A DNA stretch of 64,000 nucleotides from Arthrobacter sp. Leaf137 (GCF_001423525.1 NZ_LMOI01000012.1:376115-440114); one strand, 5' to 3'; positions 27,149 through 35,838 are shown, counted from the first letter of the stretch. Made by a program: numbers and translations. The notes: a model not told the origin generated them from the letters alone.

Positions 27149-27589
27149 TTATTCCCCGTCCCGGTCGGCCAGCAGTGAATCGGTGGACCCGTCCGGCTGG
27201 CCGTCGAAGAACTGGGCGAGGACCGTTTTGAACACCGTTTCGCCGGGCGCGGCGCGAAGGAACAGGGTTATGGACGACTGCAGCTTGCGGGCGTCAATGC
27301 CACCCAGGATGTCCTCTGCGGAGCGCCCGGCGTGGTGGGTCAGTGCCTGCGCAGACTCGAGCAGGCGCGGGCCCAGCACGTCATGTTCCAGATAGGCACG
27401 CGCCTCCGCCAGGGAGTCAATGGCGTATTTGCGGGATGTTGCGCTCTGCCCCAGGCCTGCGATCTGGGGAAAGATGAACCACATCCAGTGGCCTGTCTTG
27501 TTTCCGAGCTGGAGCTCGGCCAGCGCCTGGTCGTATGTTCCGGCGTCCTGGGCTGCAACGAAACGCTCGAGGTTAAAGGGATCGTCCAT
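27149..27589 (-). CDS. DUF1810 domain protein
   Basis: 146 residues. DUF1810 is recognised from LERFVAAQDAGTYDQALAEL, GHWMWFIFPQ and the region with YAIDSLAEARAYLEHDVLGPRL. The start at 27589 was chosen over 27595 because GGAG then lies seven bases away. The function is unknown; the domain is all-helical and cytosolic. It starts two bases after the stop of the HEAT-like gene and is the last of a four-gene minus-strand run (SLT protein, DksA-like, HEAT-like, DUF1810). Confidence 0.9.
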   Translation of the reverse strand: MDDPFNLERFVAAQDAGTYDQALAELQLGNKTGHWMWFIFPQIAGLGQSATSRKYAIDSLAEARAYLEHDVLGPRLLESAQALTHHAGRSAEDILGGIDARKLQSSITLFLRAAPGETVFKTVLAQFFDGQPDGSTDSLLADRDGE

Positions 27590-27591
27590 CG

Positions 27592-28122
27592 TCATTCTCC
27601 TATTTGGTGGGACAGTGTTGCTGCTGCCGCCCGCAGGTGGGCGTCCGGGTCGGCACCCCATCGGGCCAGGACGGTTTCTGCGCGCTGCCGGTTGCGGTGC
27701 TCCAGCCCGTCCAGGAGCGGGCGCAGAACGTCGGTGACGAGCGGATCGGCCAGTTCCGTTGCGTGCGCGGACCGGAGGAAACCCTCAACGCGGGTCAGAT
27801 CCGAGTGCCGCAGCAGGGCCACCCGCGACTGTAGCAGCACCACCGCCGCCTGGCGGCGTTCGAAGACCGGACGGGCGCCCGGTTTCGGCTGGCCCCACAG
27901 TGCCGAGGCAAGCTGGACCACGGCATCGTGGTCCAGGCCCTTGAACTTGCGGAGGGCGTCGCGGATGGTTCCGCGGACCGCACCCACTGATGAACCGTAG
28001 GAGCCCAGGGCGCCGCCAAACCTGCTGCCGACGTCGTCCGCGCGGTACCACGCGCCCTCGTTCTGCAGCGTGCGGTCGATGAAACCGGCCGCCTCGGCGA
28101 CGGCGTCCGAACCGGTGGTCAC
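27592..28122 (-). CDS. DNA alkylation repair (AlkD/HEAT-like) protein, short form
   Basis: 176 residues from the GTG at 28122, which overlaps the DksA-like stop as GTGA. The helical repeats resemble AlkD-type DNA glycosylases: GTIRDALRKFKGLDHDAVVQLASALWG, RRQAAVVLLQSRVALL, and a segment corresponding to the usual valine-aspartate turn (ELADPLVTDVLRPLLDGL). The family normally continues about 50-60 residues further with an FIRKAIGWALR-type motif. Here the frame stops after HLRAAAATLSHQ, directly before DUF1810. It is either a truncated member or a shorter HEAT protein of unknown role. Confidence 0.7.
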   Translation of the reverse strand: MTTGSDAVAEAAGFIDRTLQNEGAWYRADDVGSRFGGALGSYGSSVGAVRGTIRDALRKFKGLDHDAVVQLASALWGQPKPGARPVFERRQAAVVLLQSRVALLRHSDLTRVEGFLRSAHATELADPLVTDVLRPLLDGLEHRNRQRAETVLARWGADPDAHLRAAAATLSHQIGE

Positions 28123-28475
28123 GAGTGCCCCGCGGCTGCGTGGTCGATGCAGTACGGCGTCCAGGGCCGGGCTTCGAGCCTGCCTTCGGCGATGGGCCTG
28201 CCGCATACGGCGCAGCTGCCATAGGTTCCGGCGGCGATCCGGTCGAGGGCTGCTTCCACCTGGTCCAGGCCGGCTGAGCTCTGGTTCAGCAGCGCCGAGG
28301 CCTGGGACAGCTCGAAGGCGATGGTGGCACCCTCGGGATCGTGTTCGTCGTCCACGTTGGCTCCCTGGCGGGCGGAGTTGGCTGCGGCGATGTCCGCCCG
28401 CAACGCCGGCAGCAGGGCCAGTTTCAGCTGCCGTTCCTCTTCGAGCAGCAGCCGGAAGCGTTCGTAGTCAGTCAT
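28119..28475 (-). CDS. TraR/DksA-type zinc finger protein
   Basis: 118 residues. A long N-terminal helical region (RFRLLLEEERQLKLALLPAL, then a second helix to about residue 82) is followed by the zinc finger CAVCGRPI...YCIDHA. The fourth zinc ligand would be His rather than Cys. GTYGSCAVCG and RLEARPWTPYC match the DksA/TraR signature. Family members bind the RNA polymerase secondary channel and tune promoters; short actinobacterial versions have not been well studied. It follows the SLT gene by 20 bases. Confidence 0.87.
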   Translation of the reverse strand: MTDYERFRLLLEEERQLKLALLPALRADIAAANSARQGANVDDEHDPEGATIAFELSQASALLNQSSAGLDQVEAALDRIAAGTYGSCAVCGRPIAEGRLEARPWTPYCIDHAAAGHS

Positions 28476-28495
28476 GGGAAAAGCCTAGTCCTGCG

Positions 28496-29842
28496 TCAGT
28501 ACCAGTTGTTCGCCATTGAGTGGCTCCAGGCGCCGCAGGGCGAGCCGTACCTGTCGCGGATGTAACCCAGCCCCCACTCAACCTGGGTCCGGTAACTGGT
28601 CAGCCAGTCACTGCCGGCGCTTGCATACTTCCCCGGCGGCAATGCCTGGGCGATCCCATAGGCGCCCGAGTAGGGGTTGGTGGCCGTGGTCTGCCAGTTC
28701 GACTCCTTGGTCCATAGCTGCGCCAGGCACAGGAACTGGTCCTGGCCCCAGCCGTAGGCGCCCAGGCGTCCGGCGGCGTAGCTCTTCGCTCCGGCAGGAT
28801 CGTTGACAGCACCACCGGGAACAGAAGGTACGACGACGGGCGGCGGCACCGGCCGGACCGGCGGTCCGGGAGCCGGGGCCGCCGGTGCGGGGTTCACCGG
28901 GACTGGGCCCGCCGGGATCGGGTCCGCCGGAGCGGGGTCGACGGGTCCCGGCGGGCCCGCGGGCGCGGGCCGTGGTCCCTCCACGCGGGCGTCTGCTGCG
29001 GCCTTCGCTGCCCGGACCGACTCCCGTTGCGCCTGTTCCTGTGCAGCGGCCCGCTTTGCTGACTGCGAGGCCTCATATGCGGCGAGGGCGGCCTGTCCCT
29101 GCCGGAACTCCCCCTCCACGGACGCGGTTGTTCCCTTGAGCGAGGCCAGCTGGGCCGTGAGCTGGCCGCCGTGCTGCTGCTCTTCAGTGATGTGGCGGGC
29201 CACCGCATCCTGGGCCGACCTGGCCCCGGCAAGCCTGGCTCCGGCCTCCCTGGACAGGTTTTCCCGCTCGGACCGTGCGGCTTTCTCCTGCTCGCCCAGG
29301 GACGATGCCACTCTTGCGGCGGACGCCGCCCGGTCCACCAGGCCGGCTGTCTTCGCGCCCACCAGCTCCACCATGTTGAGTCCGTGGACGCTGCCGGACT
29401 CAAGGGCGTCCAGGGCCATGAAGAATCCGGCCGTGGTTGCACCCGTCTTGTACGACTGCACGGCAAGGGCTCCGATTTCCCTGCGGTGCTGCCGGAGTTC
29501 CCCGTTGGCTGCTGCTGACTGCGCAGCCAACGCATCGACCCGGCTGTTGGCTGCAGTGAGTGCCGCCTCGGCAGCGGCGTAATCCGCCGCAGCGGCAACG
29601 GCCGCCCCACCGAGCGCTTCTGAATCCGCCTGCAAAACGGCGAGGAGGCTGCCGATCCGGGTGATTTCCGCCGCTGTGCCCGCTTCAGATTCCCTGGCCT
29701 TCCGGACGTCCTCCCAGGAGGGGTACCCCTCCGGCGCGCGCTCCGAGGCCGACGCCGGCGCAAGGGCTGCCGGTCCCAGCAGTGCAAACACCAGAAGTCC
29801 CCCGAGCACCGGAGACTTCAGTTTGGTAACGGATAGGGGCAT
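28496..29842 (-). CDS. Secreted coiled-coil protein with C-terminal transglycosylase-like domain
   Basis: 448 residues from the ATG at 29842. A signal peptide is clear: MPLSVTKLKS, the hydrophobic stretch PVLGGLLVFALLGPAAL, then ASA. Residues about 40-290 form a long Ala/Glu/Arg/Gln-rich coiled coil as in cell-separation hydrolases. A Pro-rich linker (about 300-350) leads to an SLT-like domain with LAQLWTKESNWQTTATNPYSGAYGIAQALPP; the Glu in TKESNW is the likely catalytic acid. It ends with IRDRYGSPCGAWSH, typical of actinobacterial transglycosylase-like domains. Peptidoglycan cleavage outside the cell is the expected role, with the coiled coil possibly regulating or localising it. Confidence 0.88.
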   Translation of the reverse strand: MPLSVTKLKSPVLGGLLVFALLGPAALAPASASERAPEGYPSWEDVRKARESEAGTAAEITRIGSLLAVLQADSEALGGAAVAAAADYAAAEAALTAANSRVDALAAQSAAANGELRQHRREIGALAVQSYKTGATTAGFFMALDALESGSVHGLNMVELVGAKTAGLVDRAASAARVASSLGEQEKAARSERENLSREAGARLAGARSAQDAVARHITEEQQHGGQLTAQLASLKGTTASVEGEFRQGQAALAAYEASQSAKRAAAQEQAQRESVRAAKAAADARVEGPRPAPAGPPGPVDPAPADPIPAGPVPVNPAPAAPAPGPPVRPVPPPVVVPSVPGGAVNDPAGAKSYAAGRLGAYGWGQDQFLCLAQLWTKESNWQTTATNPYSGAYGIAQALPPGKYASAGSDWLTSYRTQVEWGLGYIRDRYGSPCGAWSHSMANNWY

Positions 29843-29943
29843 AGTCCCGTAGCCTACCGCCCTCAACCACAGGTTGAGGGCTTGCTGCTGCGGATCGTTA
29901 TCCAGCAGAGACGGAAGGCACGCCGCGGCCCTAGACTGTGCCC

Positions 29944-30900
29944 ATGGCCGGCGCCAGCACACCAAGCACCACACCAGCCCGCCGGACCCCTGCCCCCGGA
30001 CGGACAGCAAAACCGGCAACCCCGCGCTGCTTGCTGCCGTTGCTGACCGCAGCAGTGCTGGCAGGTTCGGCCTGCACCCCACAGCAGCCCGCCCCGGCGG
30101 CGTCCCCCGCTTCCGCGGCGCCCGGACCGGTCACCATCGAGCTAAACCAGTCCCGCGACCAGTACGGGCAGCACGCCATCCTGCTCCAGCTCACCAACAC
30201 CACGGACAGTCCCGTGGCTGTGGACGTGGCGCGCGTCAGTTCCCCGCTGTTCGACGGGGACATCGAGTGGACGCCACCGGCGGGCAGCCTGGAGCTTCCG
30301 CCGCACCAACCCAAGAGCGTGCCCGCACAGCTCCCACCTCCGGCCTGTGCCGAGCCGGCAACGGCATCGTCGCAGGCCAGCGCCACGGTTTCCGTTGCTA
30401 CGGCCGGACGGCAACCGGCAGCACTGACCCTCCCGGCCCCGGATCCCTTCGGCGTGCTGCCGCGCAACAATTCCGAGCTCTGCCTGGCCGCGGACGCCGC
30501 GAAGGTGGCCGGGCTGGCCCTGGACCAGCACCTTGAGGTGGCGGCGGACGGCCGCACCGCCGTCGTCCGCCTCCGCATCAGCCCACGGCAGATGGCCCCC
30601 ACCGGGACGCCGTCCCTCGCGCTGCACAGCGTGGGCGGCACGCCCCTGCTGGCGGAGGACGGGGTTGAGCCGTGGCCGCGGGACGTAACGGTCCGGCCGG
30701 GGGGACCCGAAACGGTCCTGGCCCTGCGGGTGCGTCCCGCCCGGTGCGATCCGCACGCCGTCGCGGAAGACAAAGTGGGAACCCTGCTGCCCCTCACCGT
30801 TACCGCCGGAGCGCGGGAAGGTGTCCTGAAAGTGGCAGCCGGCGGGCTGTTGCGTGCGCAACTTTATGACTTTGTTACGTTGGCATGCCAAAACGGCTAG
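29944..30900 (+). CDS. Probable lipoprotein of unknown function
   Basis: 318 residues from the ATG at 29944; a GTG two codons earlier is possible. A Pro/Arg-rich n-region precedes CLLPLLTAAVLAGSAC, a signal peptide ending in a plausible though not ideal lipobox. The mature part has two Ig-like or beta-sandwich-type halves, one around VTIELNQSRDQYGQHAILLQLTN and one around VVRLRISPRQMAPTGTP, and several Cys (PPACAEP, SELCLAA, PARCDPH, TLACQNG) that could form disulfides outside the cell. I do not recognise the family. It is divergent from the SLT-protein gene, so both may serve the envelope. Confidence 0.75.
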   Translation: MAGASTPSTTPARRTPAPGRTAKPATPRCLLPLLTAAVLAGSACTPQQPAPAASPASAAPGPVTIELNQSRDQYGQHAILLQLTNTTDSPVAVDVARVSSPLFDGDIEWTPPAGSLELPPHQPKSVPAQLPPPACAEPATASSQASATVSVATAGRQPAALTLPAPDPFGVLPRNNSELCLAADAAKVAGLALDQHLEVAADGRTAVVRLRISPRQMAPTGTPSLALHSVGGTPLLAEDGVEPWPRDVTVRPGGPETVLALRVRPARCDPHAVAEDKVGTLLPLTVTAGAREGVLKVAAGGLLRAQLYDFVTLACQNG

Positions 30901-30993
30901 AACCCGCGCATCATCCGAGGTCACCGCGGCGTTCCGGAAGGCCCCGCGGAGGAGGCCTTCATCCGAGAGGACTGCCTCGCATGTTATCCAAAT

Positions 30994-31023
30994 GTGACAA
31001 TCCGGTGAACGCCGGGTTATGGT
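30994..31023 (+). promoter_or_regulatory. Putative sigma-70-type promoter of the riboswitch transcript
   Basis: GTGACA at 30994 and TATGGT at 31018 are separated by 18 bases and lie just upstream of the riboswitch. This predicts a transcript starting near 31030. It is a match by eye to the housekeeping consensus only. Confidence 0.5.
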
Positions 31024-31060
31024 CATACACGTGTCCCTCCCAAACGGGACATTCCCCTCA

Positions 31061-31242
31061 GCTTGCCGAGCCCTGCCGCTGAACCGGGATTCAATCGCTT
31101 TCCAGCTGGCAGGGACGGGGGAACCAAGTTTCCGCGGCTTCACCGAAGCCTTGGGGTTAAGTCGATATCGCCTTCCGTCCCTGACGAAGTGCGCTACCGG
31201 CCGGGCATCTCCAGCCCGAACCCGACAGCTCACCCCGCAGGC
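31061..31242 (+). ncRNA. Cyclic di-AMP riboswitch (ydaO-yuaA type)
   Basis: The 360 bases between the lipoprotein gene and the LysM gene hold the conserved ydaO elements in order: GCTTGCCGAGCCCTGCC, CCGGGATTCAATCGC, GACGGGGGAACCAA, CTTGGGGTTAAGTCG, and the 3' part CCCGAACCCGACAGCTCACC ending CGCAGGC, which can pair with the 5' GCTTGCCG. In actinobacteria this class typically precedes Rpf, LysM or NlpC/P60 cell-wall hydrolase genes, as here. The 3' end lies about 20 bases before the GTG start, next to GGGAGAGG, and no terminator hairpin lies between. Control could therefore be at ribosome access or at an internal stop. High c-di-AMP is expected to switch expression off. Confidence 0.92.
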
Positions 31243-31261
31243 ATGGGAGAGGCGATCAACC

Positions 31262-32107
31262 GTGTCAAAAAATTTCACCACCGCCCGTCACCGCGCTACT
31301 CCGGCCGGCTCCATCGCGCTGCAGGGCCTGGCCGTGACGGCCAAGGCCCAGGCCCGGACCTTCGGACGCCCGGCACTGGCGGTAGCCGCAGCATCGGGCA
31401 TTGCGTTCGGCGTCGGAGCTCCGGCACATGCAGGCGTGACCGGCCCGGACAGCACCGAAACCAATAATGTCCAGGCATACTCGGCACCTGCCGCACCCGT
31501 AGCGGCTGCACCCGCCGCGGCTGCCGGCAACGTCCACACGGTTGCTTCCGGCGACACCCTCGGCGCCATTGCGTCCGCTTACGGGGTTGGCCTCAACGAC
31601 GTCCTGGCAGCCAACGGCCTCGACGTTTCCTCGATCATCTACCCGGGTGACCAGATTGCGATCCCCGGCGCCGGCTACGCAGCACCGGCCGCTCCGGCCG
31701 TTGCTCCGGCCGCGGCACCTGTCCAGACCGCAAGCGCCGCTCCCGCCAACACCGGCATGAACCTCGGTTACGCCTCTGCAACGCCTGCGGCCACCGGCTC
31801 GGGCACCGGCGCTGCCATCCTGGCCAACGCGTACGGCCAGGTGGGCGTCACCCAGGACTGCACCGCCATGGTGGAGAAGGCCCTGCGCGCCGTCGGCAAG
31901 TCGGTCGGTGACCTGGCTCCCGGCCAGTTCTACCAGTACGGCACCGTAGTGGGCGCACCCGCCCCGGGTGACCTCGTCATCTCGGCAGGCCACGTCGGCG
32001 TGTACGCCGGTGACGGCCAGATGGTCAGCGGCGGCGTCAACGGCAGCCAGACCCAGGTGCACTCCGTCAGCTGGGTTGGTGCAGCCTCGTACGTACGGGT
32101 CGCATAG
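31262..32107 (+). CDS. LysM domain, NlpC/P60-type cell-wall hydrolase
   Basis: 281 residues from the GTG at 31262, which has GGGAGAGG at good spacing right after the riboswitch. The signal region ends with SGIAFGVGAPAHA. A LysM domain (about residues 93-140: HTVASGDTLGAIASAYG ... IYPGDQIAIP) binds glycan. An Ala/Pro-rich linker leads to an NlpC/P60-like domain with the nucleophile Cys200 in TQDCTAMVEKAL and His244 in SAGHVGVYAGDGQMV. It should cut stem peptides of peptidoglycan during growth or cell separation. A perfect terminator follows the stop codon. Confidence 0.93.
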   Translation: MSKNFTTARHRATPAGSIALQGLAVTAKAQARTFGRPALAVAAASGIAFGVGAPAHAGVTGPDSTETNNVQAYSAPAAPVAAAPAAAAGNVHTVASGDTLGAIASAYGVGLNDVLAANGLDVSSIIYPGDQIAIPGAGYAAPAAPAVAPAAAPVQTASAAPANTGMNLGYASATPAATGSGTGAAILANAYGQVGVTQDCTAMVEKALRAVGKSVGDLAPGQFYQYGTVVGAPAPGDLVISAGHVGVYAGDGQMVSGGVNGSQTQVHSVSWVGAASYVRVA

Positions 32108-32143
32108 CCTGCTGAGCACGTAGCTTTCAGCGCATAGAGCTGC

Positions 32144-32184
32144 AAAAGGGCGGTAGCCGGGAGACCCCGGCTACCGCCCTTTTT
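32144..32184 (+). terminator. Intrinsic terminator after the LysM gene
   Basis: AAAAGGGCGGTAGCCGGG pairs perfectly with CCCGGCTACCGCCCTTTT around a four-base AGAC loop and ends in T residues. The A-run on the 5' side makes it able to work for the convergent selO transcript too. Confidence 0.95.
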
Positions 32185-32199
32185 GCTGCCCTTCCTTGT

Positions 32200-33675
32200 T
32201 CAGGTGCCGCAGAAGGTCATGTACGTCCCGAAGTCCTCCGGGGCGCCCTCGGCGTACCGCTCCAGGCCGGGGCGTTCGCTGTACGGCGCCGCCACCGCTT
32301 CCAGCAGCCGGTGCAGTGGCTCCAGGTCCCCGACCGTAGCCGCGGCCAGCGCCTCTTCGACGAGGTGGTTCCGCGGAATGTACGCGGGATTAGTGCGGTC
32401 CATCAGCCCGGCGTCCGGCCCCAGCTCCTGCCAGCGTTCGGCCCAGGCATCGTACGCGGCCAGGTCCATGACCATGCCGCGGACAGGCCGGCTGTCACCC
32501 CGGGCTGCCTTGGCCAGGTTCCTGAAGAAGAGCGTGTAGTCCACGGGGCCGTCCTTGAGGATGCCGGTGACCCCGTCCACCAGGTCCGAGACCTCCTCGC
32601 CGGCTGCCGTCCCCGGCTTCCCCGCCGCAAGACCCAGCTTGGTGGCCATGCCGCCGAACCACGCCGCACTGTACTGCCGCCGGAATCCACCCAGCGCCTC
32701 CACGGCCACCGGAACCGCCGCCTCCTGGTCTTCGTCAATTAGCGGCAGCATGGCTTCGGCCAGGCGGGCAAGGTTCCATTCGGCCATGACCGGCTGGTTG
32801 GCGTACGCATACCGGCCACCGACGTCGATGGAGCTGTACACGGCGGCCGGGTTGAACGCGTCAATGAAGGCACAGGGGCCATAATCGATCGTTTCCCCGG
32901 AGATGGTCATGTTGTCTGTATTCATCACACCGTGGACGAACCCCACCAGCATCCACTGCGCCACGAGCGAGGCCTGTGCCGCCACCACCGCCCCATAGAG
33001 GGCGAGGTATGGGTTGTCCGCCGCAGCAGCATCCGGATAGTGACGGCTGATGGCGTGGTCCGCCAGCCGGCGCAGGAGCTCTGTGTTTTCGGTGGCCCGC
33101 GCATACTGGAAACTGCCTACCCGAAGGTGGCTGCCGGCCACCCGGGCCAGCACGGCGCCGGGCAGCATGTCATCCCGGCGTACCTGCCGTCCGGTAGCTA
33201 CGACGGCAAGGGAACGGGTGGTGGGGATGCCGAGGGCGTGCATGGCCTCGCTGACCACGTATTCGCGCAGCATGGGCCCGACGACCGCACGGCCGTCACC
33301 GGCGCGCGCGAACGGCGTGCGGCCGGAGCCTTTCAGGTGCAGGTCCCTCAACCGTCCGCGGCCATCTTCCAGCTCACCCAGCAGCAGCGCACGGCCGTCA
33401 CCGAGGAGGGGCGAGTAGCCGCCGAACTGGTGCCCGGCGTAGGCCTGGGCCACGGGTGTGGCACCTTCCGGCACGTGGTTGCCCAGCAGGAACCGCACTC
33501 CCTCTTCCGAGCCCAGGTACCCAGGGTCGAGCCCCAGTTCTCCGGCGAGCGGTTCGTTGAGCACCAGGAGTTTGGGGTCCGGAGCTTCCTCCGCCTCCCA
33601 GGGCACCGCCAGTTCGTTGAGTTCGCGGGCGAAGCGGCCACCCAGGGCAACAGTTGATTGTGCTGCAGCGGTCAT
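32200..33675 (-). CDS. selO: Protein adenylyltransferase SelO (YdiU family)
   Basis: 491 residues from the ATG at 33675, whose first bases overlap the RNase Z stop (ATGA). SelO is a pseudokinase that transfers AMP from ATP to Ser, Thr or Tyr of proteins, linked to redox stress. Visible signatures are [34 protein letters not shown] with the nucleotide-binding Lys, [19 protein letters not shown], and [20 protein letters not shown] with the metal-binding residues. The C-terminus ends TFCGT, with Cys at the place where animal SelO carries selenocysteine. Confidence 0.96.
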   Translation of the reverse strand: MTAAAQSTVALGGRFARELNELAVPWEAEEAPDPKLLVLNEPLAGELGLDPGYLGSEEGVRFLLGNHVPEGATPVAQAYAGHQFGGYSPLLGDGRALLLGELEDGRGRLRDLHLKGSGRTPFARAGDGRAVVGPMLREYVVSEAMHALGIPTTRSLAVVATGRQVRRDDMLPGAVLARVAGSHLRVGSFQYARATENTELLRRLADHAISRHYPDAAAADNPYLALYGAVVAAQASLVAQWMLVGFVHGVMNTDNMTISGETIDYGPCAFIDAFNPAAVYSSIDVGGRYAYANQPVMAEWNLARLAEAMLPLIDEDQEAAVPVAVEALGGFRRQYSAAWFGGMATKLGLAAGKPGTAAGEEVSDLVDGVTGILKDGPVDYTLFFRNLAKAARGDSRPVRGMVMDLAAYDAWAERWQELGPDAGLMDRTNPAYIPRNHLVEEALAAATVGDLEPLHRLLEAVAAPYSERPGLERYAEGAPEDFGTYMTFCGT

Positions 33676-34610
33676 GGTTTTAACCCTATCTCCCCGGCGG
33701 CCGTTACAGGCTCCCCGCGGCGGTTCGGAAGGCGGATGCGCTGGAGGTCGTCGGCGGCGATGACGGTGGCACCCTTGGCGCGGGCGGACGCCTGCCGGAC
33801 CATGAGGGTGACGTCGTTGCCGTACCGGGATGAGAAATGCGTGAGGACCAGCGTCCGGGCGCTCCCATGCCCCGCCAAATCGCCCGCCTGCCCGGCGGTG
33901 AGGTGGCGGTATTCGTCCGCCAGCCCGCCGTCGTCGTCGCTGAAGGTGGACTCGGCGACCAGGAGGTCGGCGCCGTCTGCAAGGTCTTCGGCACCGTCGC
34001 ACGGGGCGGTGTCCATGACGAACGCGAAGCGCTGCCCGGGGCGCGGAACGCTGACGTCGGCCAGGCCGACGCCGGCAATGGTACCTTCGCGCCGGAGGCG
34101 GCCGACGTCCGGCCCGGCGATGCCCGCTGCCGCAAGGCGGTCGGGCAGGAACGTGCGGCCCTCGGGCTCGGTGAGGCGATACCCGTATGTTTCGATTCGG
34201 TGCTTGAGCGGCCGGACGTGGAGGCCGTCCGCCACCTCACCGGCGGCGCCGTGGGGATGGAGCCTCAGGTCAAGGCCGGGAGTGCTGACGGATACCAGCG
34301 CCCGCACCACACCGTCCCCCGAGGCCGGGTAGTGCAGGTGGACCGGATGGTTGACGCCGTCCAGCACCATCCGCGACAGCACGCCGGGGAGTCCGAAACA
34401 GTGGTCGCCGTGGACGTGGGTGAGGCAGATCCTGGTGATCTGCGTTGCCGAAAATCCGGCGTGGATCATCTGGCGCTGCGTCCCCTCACCCGGATCGAAG
34501 AGCAGCCCCTCCCCGTCCCAGCGAAGCAGGTACCCATTGTGGTTCCGGGTACGGGTGGGCACCTGCGATGCGGTGCCCAGGACCACCAGTTCACGCACGG
34601 CCGCTGCCAT
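33672..34610 (-). CDS. rnz: Ribonuclease Z
   Basis: 312 residues from the ATG at 34610, overlapping the DinB gene by 20 bases upstream and selO by four downstream. It is a metallo-beta-lactamase-fold tRNase [23 protein letters not shown], the zinc motif [14 protein letters not shown], the later MDTAPCDG and VAESTF segments, and [12 protein letters not shown] near the C-terminus. It removes 3' trailers from tRNA precursors; a related arylsulfatase-like enzyme is the main alternative. Confidence 0.93.
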   Translation of the reverse strand: MAAAVRELVVLGTASQVPTRTRNHNGYLLRWDGEGLLFDPGEGTQRQMIHAGFSATQITRICLTHVHGDHCFGLPGVLSRMVLDGVNHPVHLHYPASGDGVVRALVSVSTPGLDLRLHPHGAAGEVADGLHVRPLKHRIETYGYRLTEPEGRTFLPDRLAAAGIAGPDVGRLRREGTIAGVGLADVSVPRPGQRFAFVMDTAPCDGAEDLADGADLLVAESTFSDDDGGLADEYRHLTAGQAGDLAGHGSARTLVLTHFSSRYGNDVTLMVRQASARAKGATVIAADDLQRIRLPNRRGEPVTAAGEIGLKP

Positions 34611-35115
34611 GGCCGGCGGCCGCCAGGCCTTTCGTATAGGCCGCCTGGCCCGCGTGCTGCAGGCAGTCGGCGAGGGTACTGACCAGCCGGACGCCGAGGG
34701 TGACCGGAGGGTCCCAGTTGGTGTCAACGGTCCGGTCAAGGTCCTGGTCTGCCAGTTCCCCGAGGACCTGCATGGTCTGCCGGTGGACGGCGCCGTAGTA
34801 GTCCCCCAGCAGACTGGCCGTGGCGCGGACCGACTCCACCTGCTTGCTGGTGTGCCCGTAGCCGGTGTCGCGGTCCGTCAGCGGAAGGCCGAAGCGGTCA
34901 GCAAAACCCGCGTGCGTCCACACCTGCTCCAGTCCGGCAGCGGCGGCAACCTGCGCGTCCTCCACCCGTGCCAGGTGCCAGATAAGCCAGGCGATGGGGT
35001 TGCCGGTGGCCGCCGGCCGATGGTGCAGGGCTTCTTCATCCAGGCCATCGAGCGTCTCCGTCACGGCATCGCTGATGCGCACGAAGGCATCCTGCAGGAG
35101 TTCATTGGTTTTCAT
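34591..35115 (-). CDS. DinB family protein (DUF664)
   Basis: 174 residues from the ATG at 35115. It has the four-helix DinB fold: NELLQDAFVRISDAVTETLDGL, then NPIAWLIWHLARVEDAQV with a metal-ligand His, and SLLGDYYGAVHRQTMQVL. The DUF664 C-terminal His segment appears as CLQHAGQAAYTKGL. In actinobacteria such proteins include mycothiol-dependent enzymes and unassigned thiol transferases. It heads the DinB-rnz-selO run, all joined by overlaps, which suggests one transcript. Confidence 0.87.
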   Translation of the reverse strand: MKTNELLQDAFVRISDAVTETLDGLDEEALHHRPAATGNPIAWLIWHLARVEDAQVAAAAGLEQVWTHAGFADRFGLPLTDRDTGYGHTSKQVESVRATASLLGDYYGAVHRQTMQVLGELADQDLDRTVDTNWDPPVTLGVRLVSTLADCLQHAGQAAYTKGLAAAGHGSGRA

Positions 35116-35151
35116 ATCCCCGCCTTTCAGCACCAGCGCCGTTGGCCGTGC

Positions 35152-35583
35152 CTAACGCTCAAGATCGTTGGGGTCGAATTCGCTCAGCGGCGACCCGCCG
35201 AAGTTCTCAGCGTCGTCACTGGCATCGGCCTCCAAGCCAGTGGGATCCTCGCCGAAGTCGACGTCCGCTGCTGCCTGACCGAGGGTGGGTGAATCCGGCG
35301 GCACCTGTTCATCGCCGGATTCGTAGCGCGCCTCGGCGGATTCGTCGCGCAGGGCCTGGTCGCTCAGGAAGTCCTGTTCCCCTCCCGGGGCAGCTTCTTC
35401 CTGGAGCAGCGGGTCTTCCTGCCAGCGGTCCGGATTGTTTTCGGCGGCGCCGGGATAGTTGTCCGGTTCCCCGTGTACGGGATCAAGCTCCTGTGACGCT
35501 GCGCTTCCCGGTGTTTCATCGAGCAGCACGTCATTTTCGTCAACGACTTCCAGGCCATCCTCCGGGAGGTTCTGTTCACTCAT
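35152..35583 (-). CDS. Acidic DUF5709 protein
   Basis: 143 residues from the ATG at 35583 (MSEQNLPEDGLEVV). It is very rich in Asp, Glu, Ser, Pro and Gln with almost no hydrophobic core, so probably disordered. The DUF5709 pattern is seen in VLLDETPGSAAS, LSDQALRDESAEARYESGDEQ and SPLSEFDPNDLER. The function is unknown; acidic, hydrophilic proteins of this kind are often stress-induced. A copy of the TAAGCAT motif lies 66 bases upstream. Confidence 0.88.
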   Translation of the reverse strand: MSEQNLPEDGLEVVDENDVLLDETPGSAASQELDPVHGEPDNYPGAAENNPDRWQEDPLLQEEAAPGGEQDFLSDQALRDESAEARYESGDEQVPPDSPTLGQAAADVDFGEDPTGLEADASDDAENFGGSPLSEFDPNDLER

Positions 35584-35648
35584 GGTCACGCCTTTCCTTG
35601 GGGCTGCACCCGGTCTGATGCAGCGTAGATCGGTACCGCCAGACAATA

Positions 35649-35662
35649 GTAAGCATACTGAC
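35649..35662 (-). promoter_or_regulatory. TAAGCAT-type motif upstream of the DUF5709 gene
   Basis: GTAAGCATACTGAC on the plus strand, differing slightly from the perfect palindrome before the SDR gene at 26203. It lies 65 bases upstream of the DUF5709 start. Confidence 0.4.
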
Positions 35663-35697
35663 CACCCCCCCCGTTTGGAACTGTCCCCTCGACAGCC

Positions 35698-35711
35698 GTG
35701 ACTTTCGGCCC
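35698..35711 (+). promoter_or_regulatory. DosR-like operator upstream of the tandem USP gene
   Basis: GTGACTTTCGGCCC fits GGGNCNWWNGNCCC with one mismatch. A hexamer CACTCT lies 34 bases beyond the box centre, which predicts a leader of roughly 90 bases before the USP start. Confidence 0.6.
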
Positions 35712-35838
35712 TACAGATGGCAGGAGTCCGGCGGCCACTCTTGTAAGCAGGGAGACGCGCTGCCGCTGCGCCATGCTGGGGCGGCCACCGCCTCCCGAGT
35801 CCGCCCAAAACTCCACACGAAAGACCAGGAAGCCGGCC

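Noticed and set aside
33676..34002. Upstream extension of the selO frame
   Set aside because: Arg/Pro-rich shadow of the RNase Z gene in another frame; SelO homology begins at the ATG at 33675.
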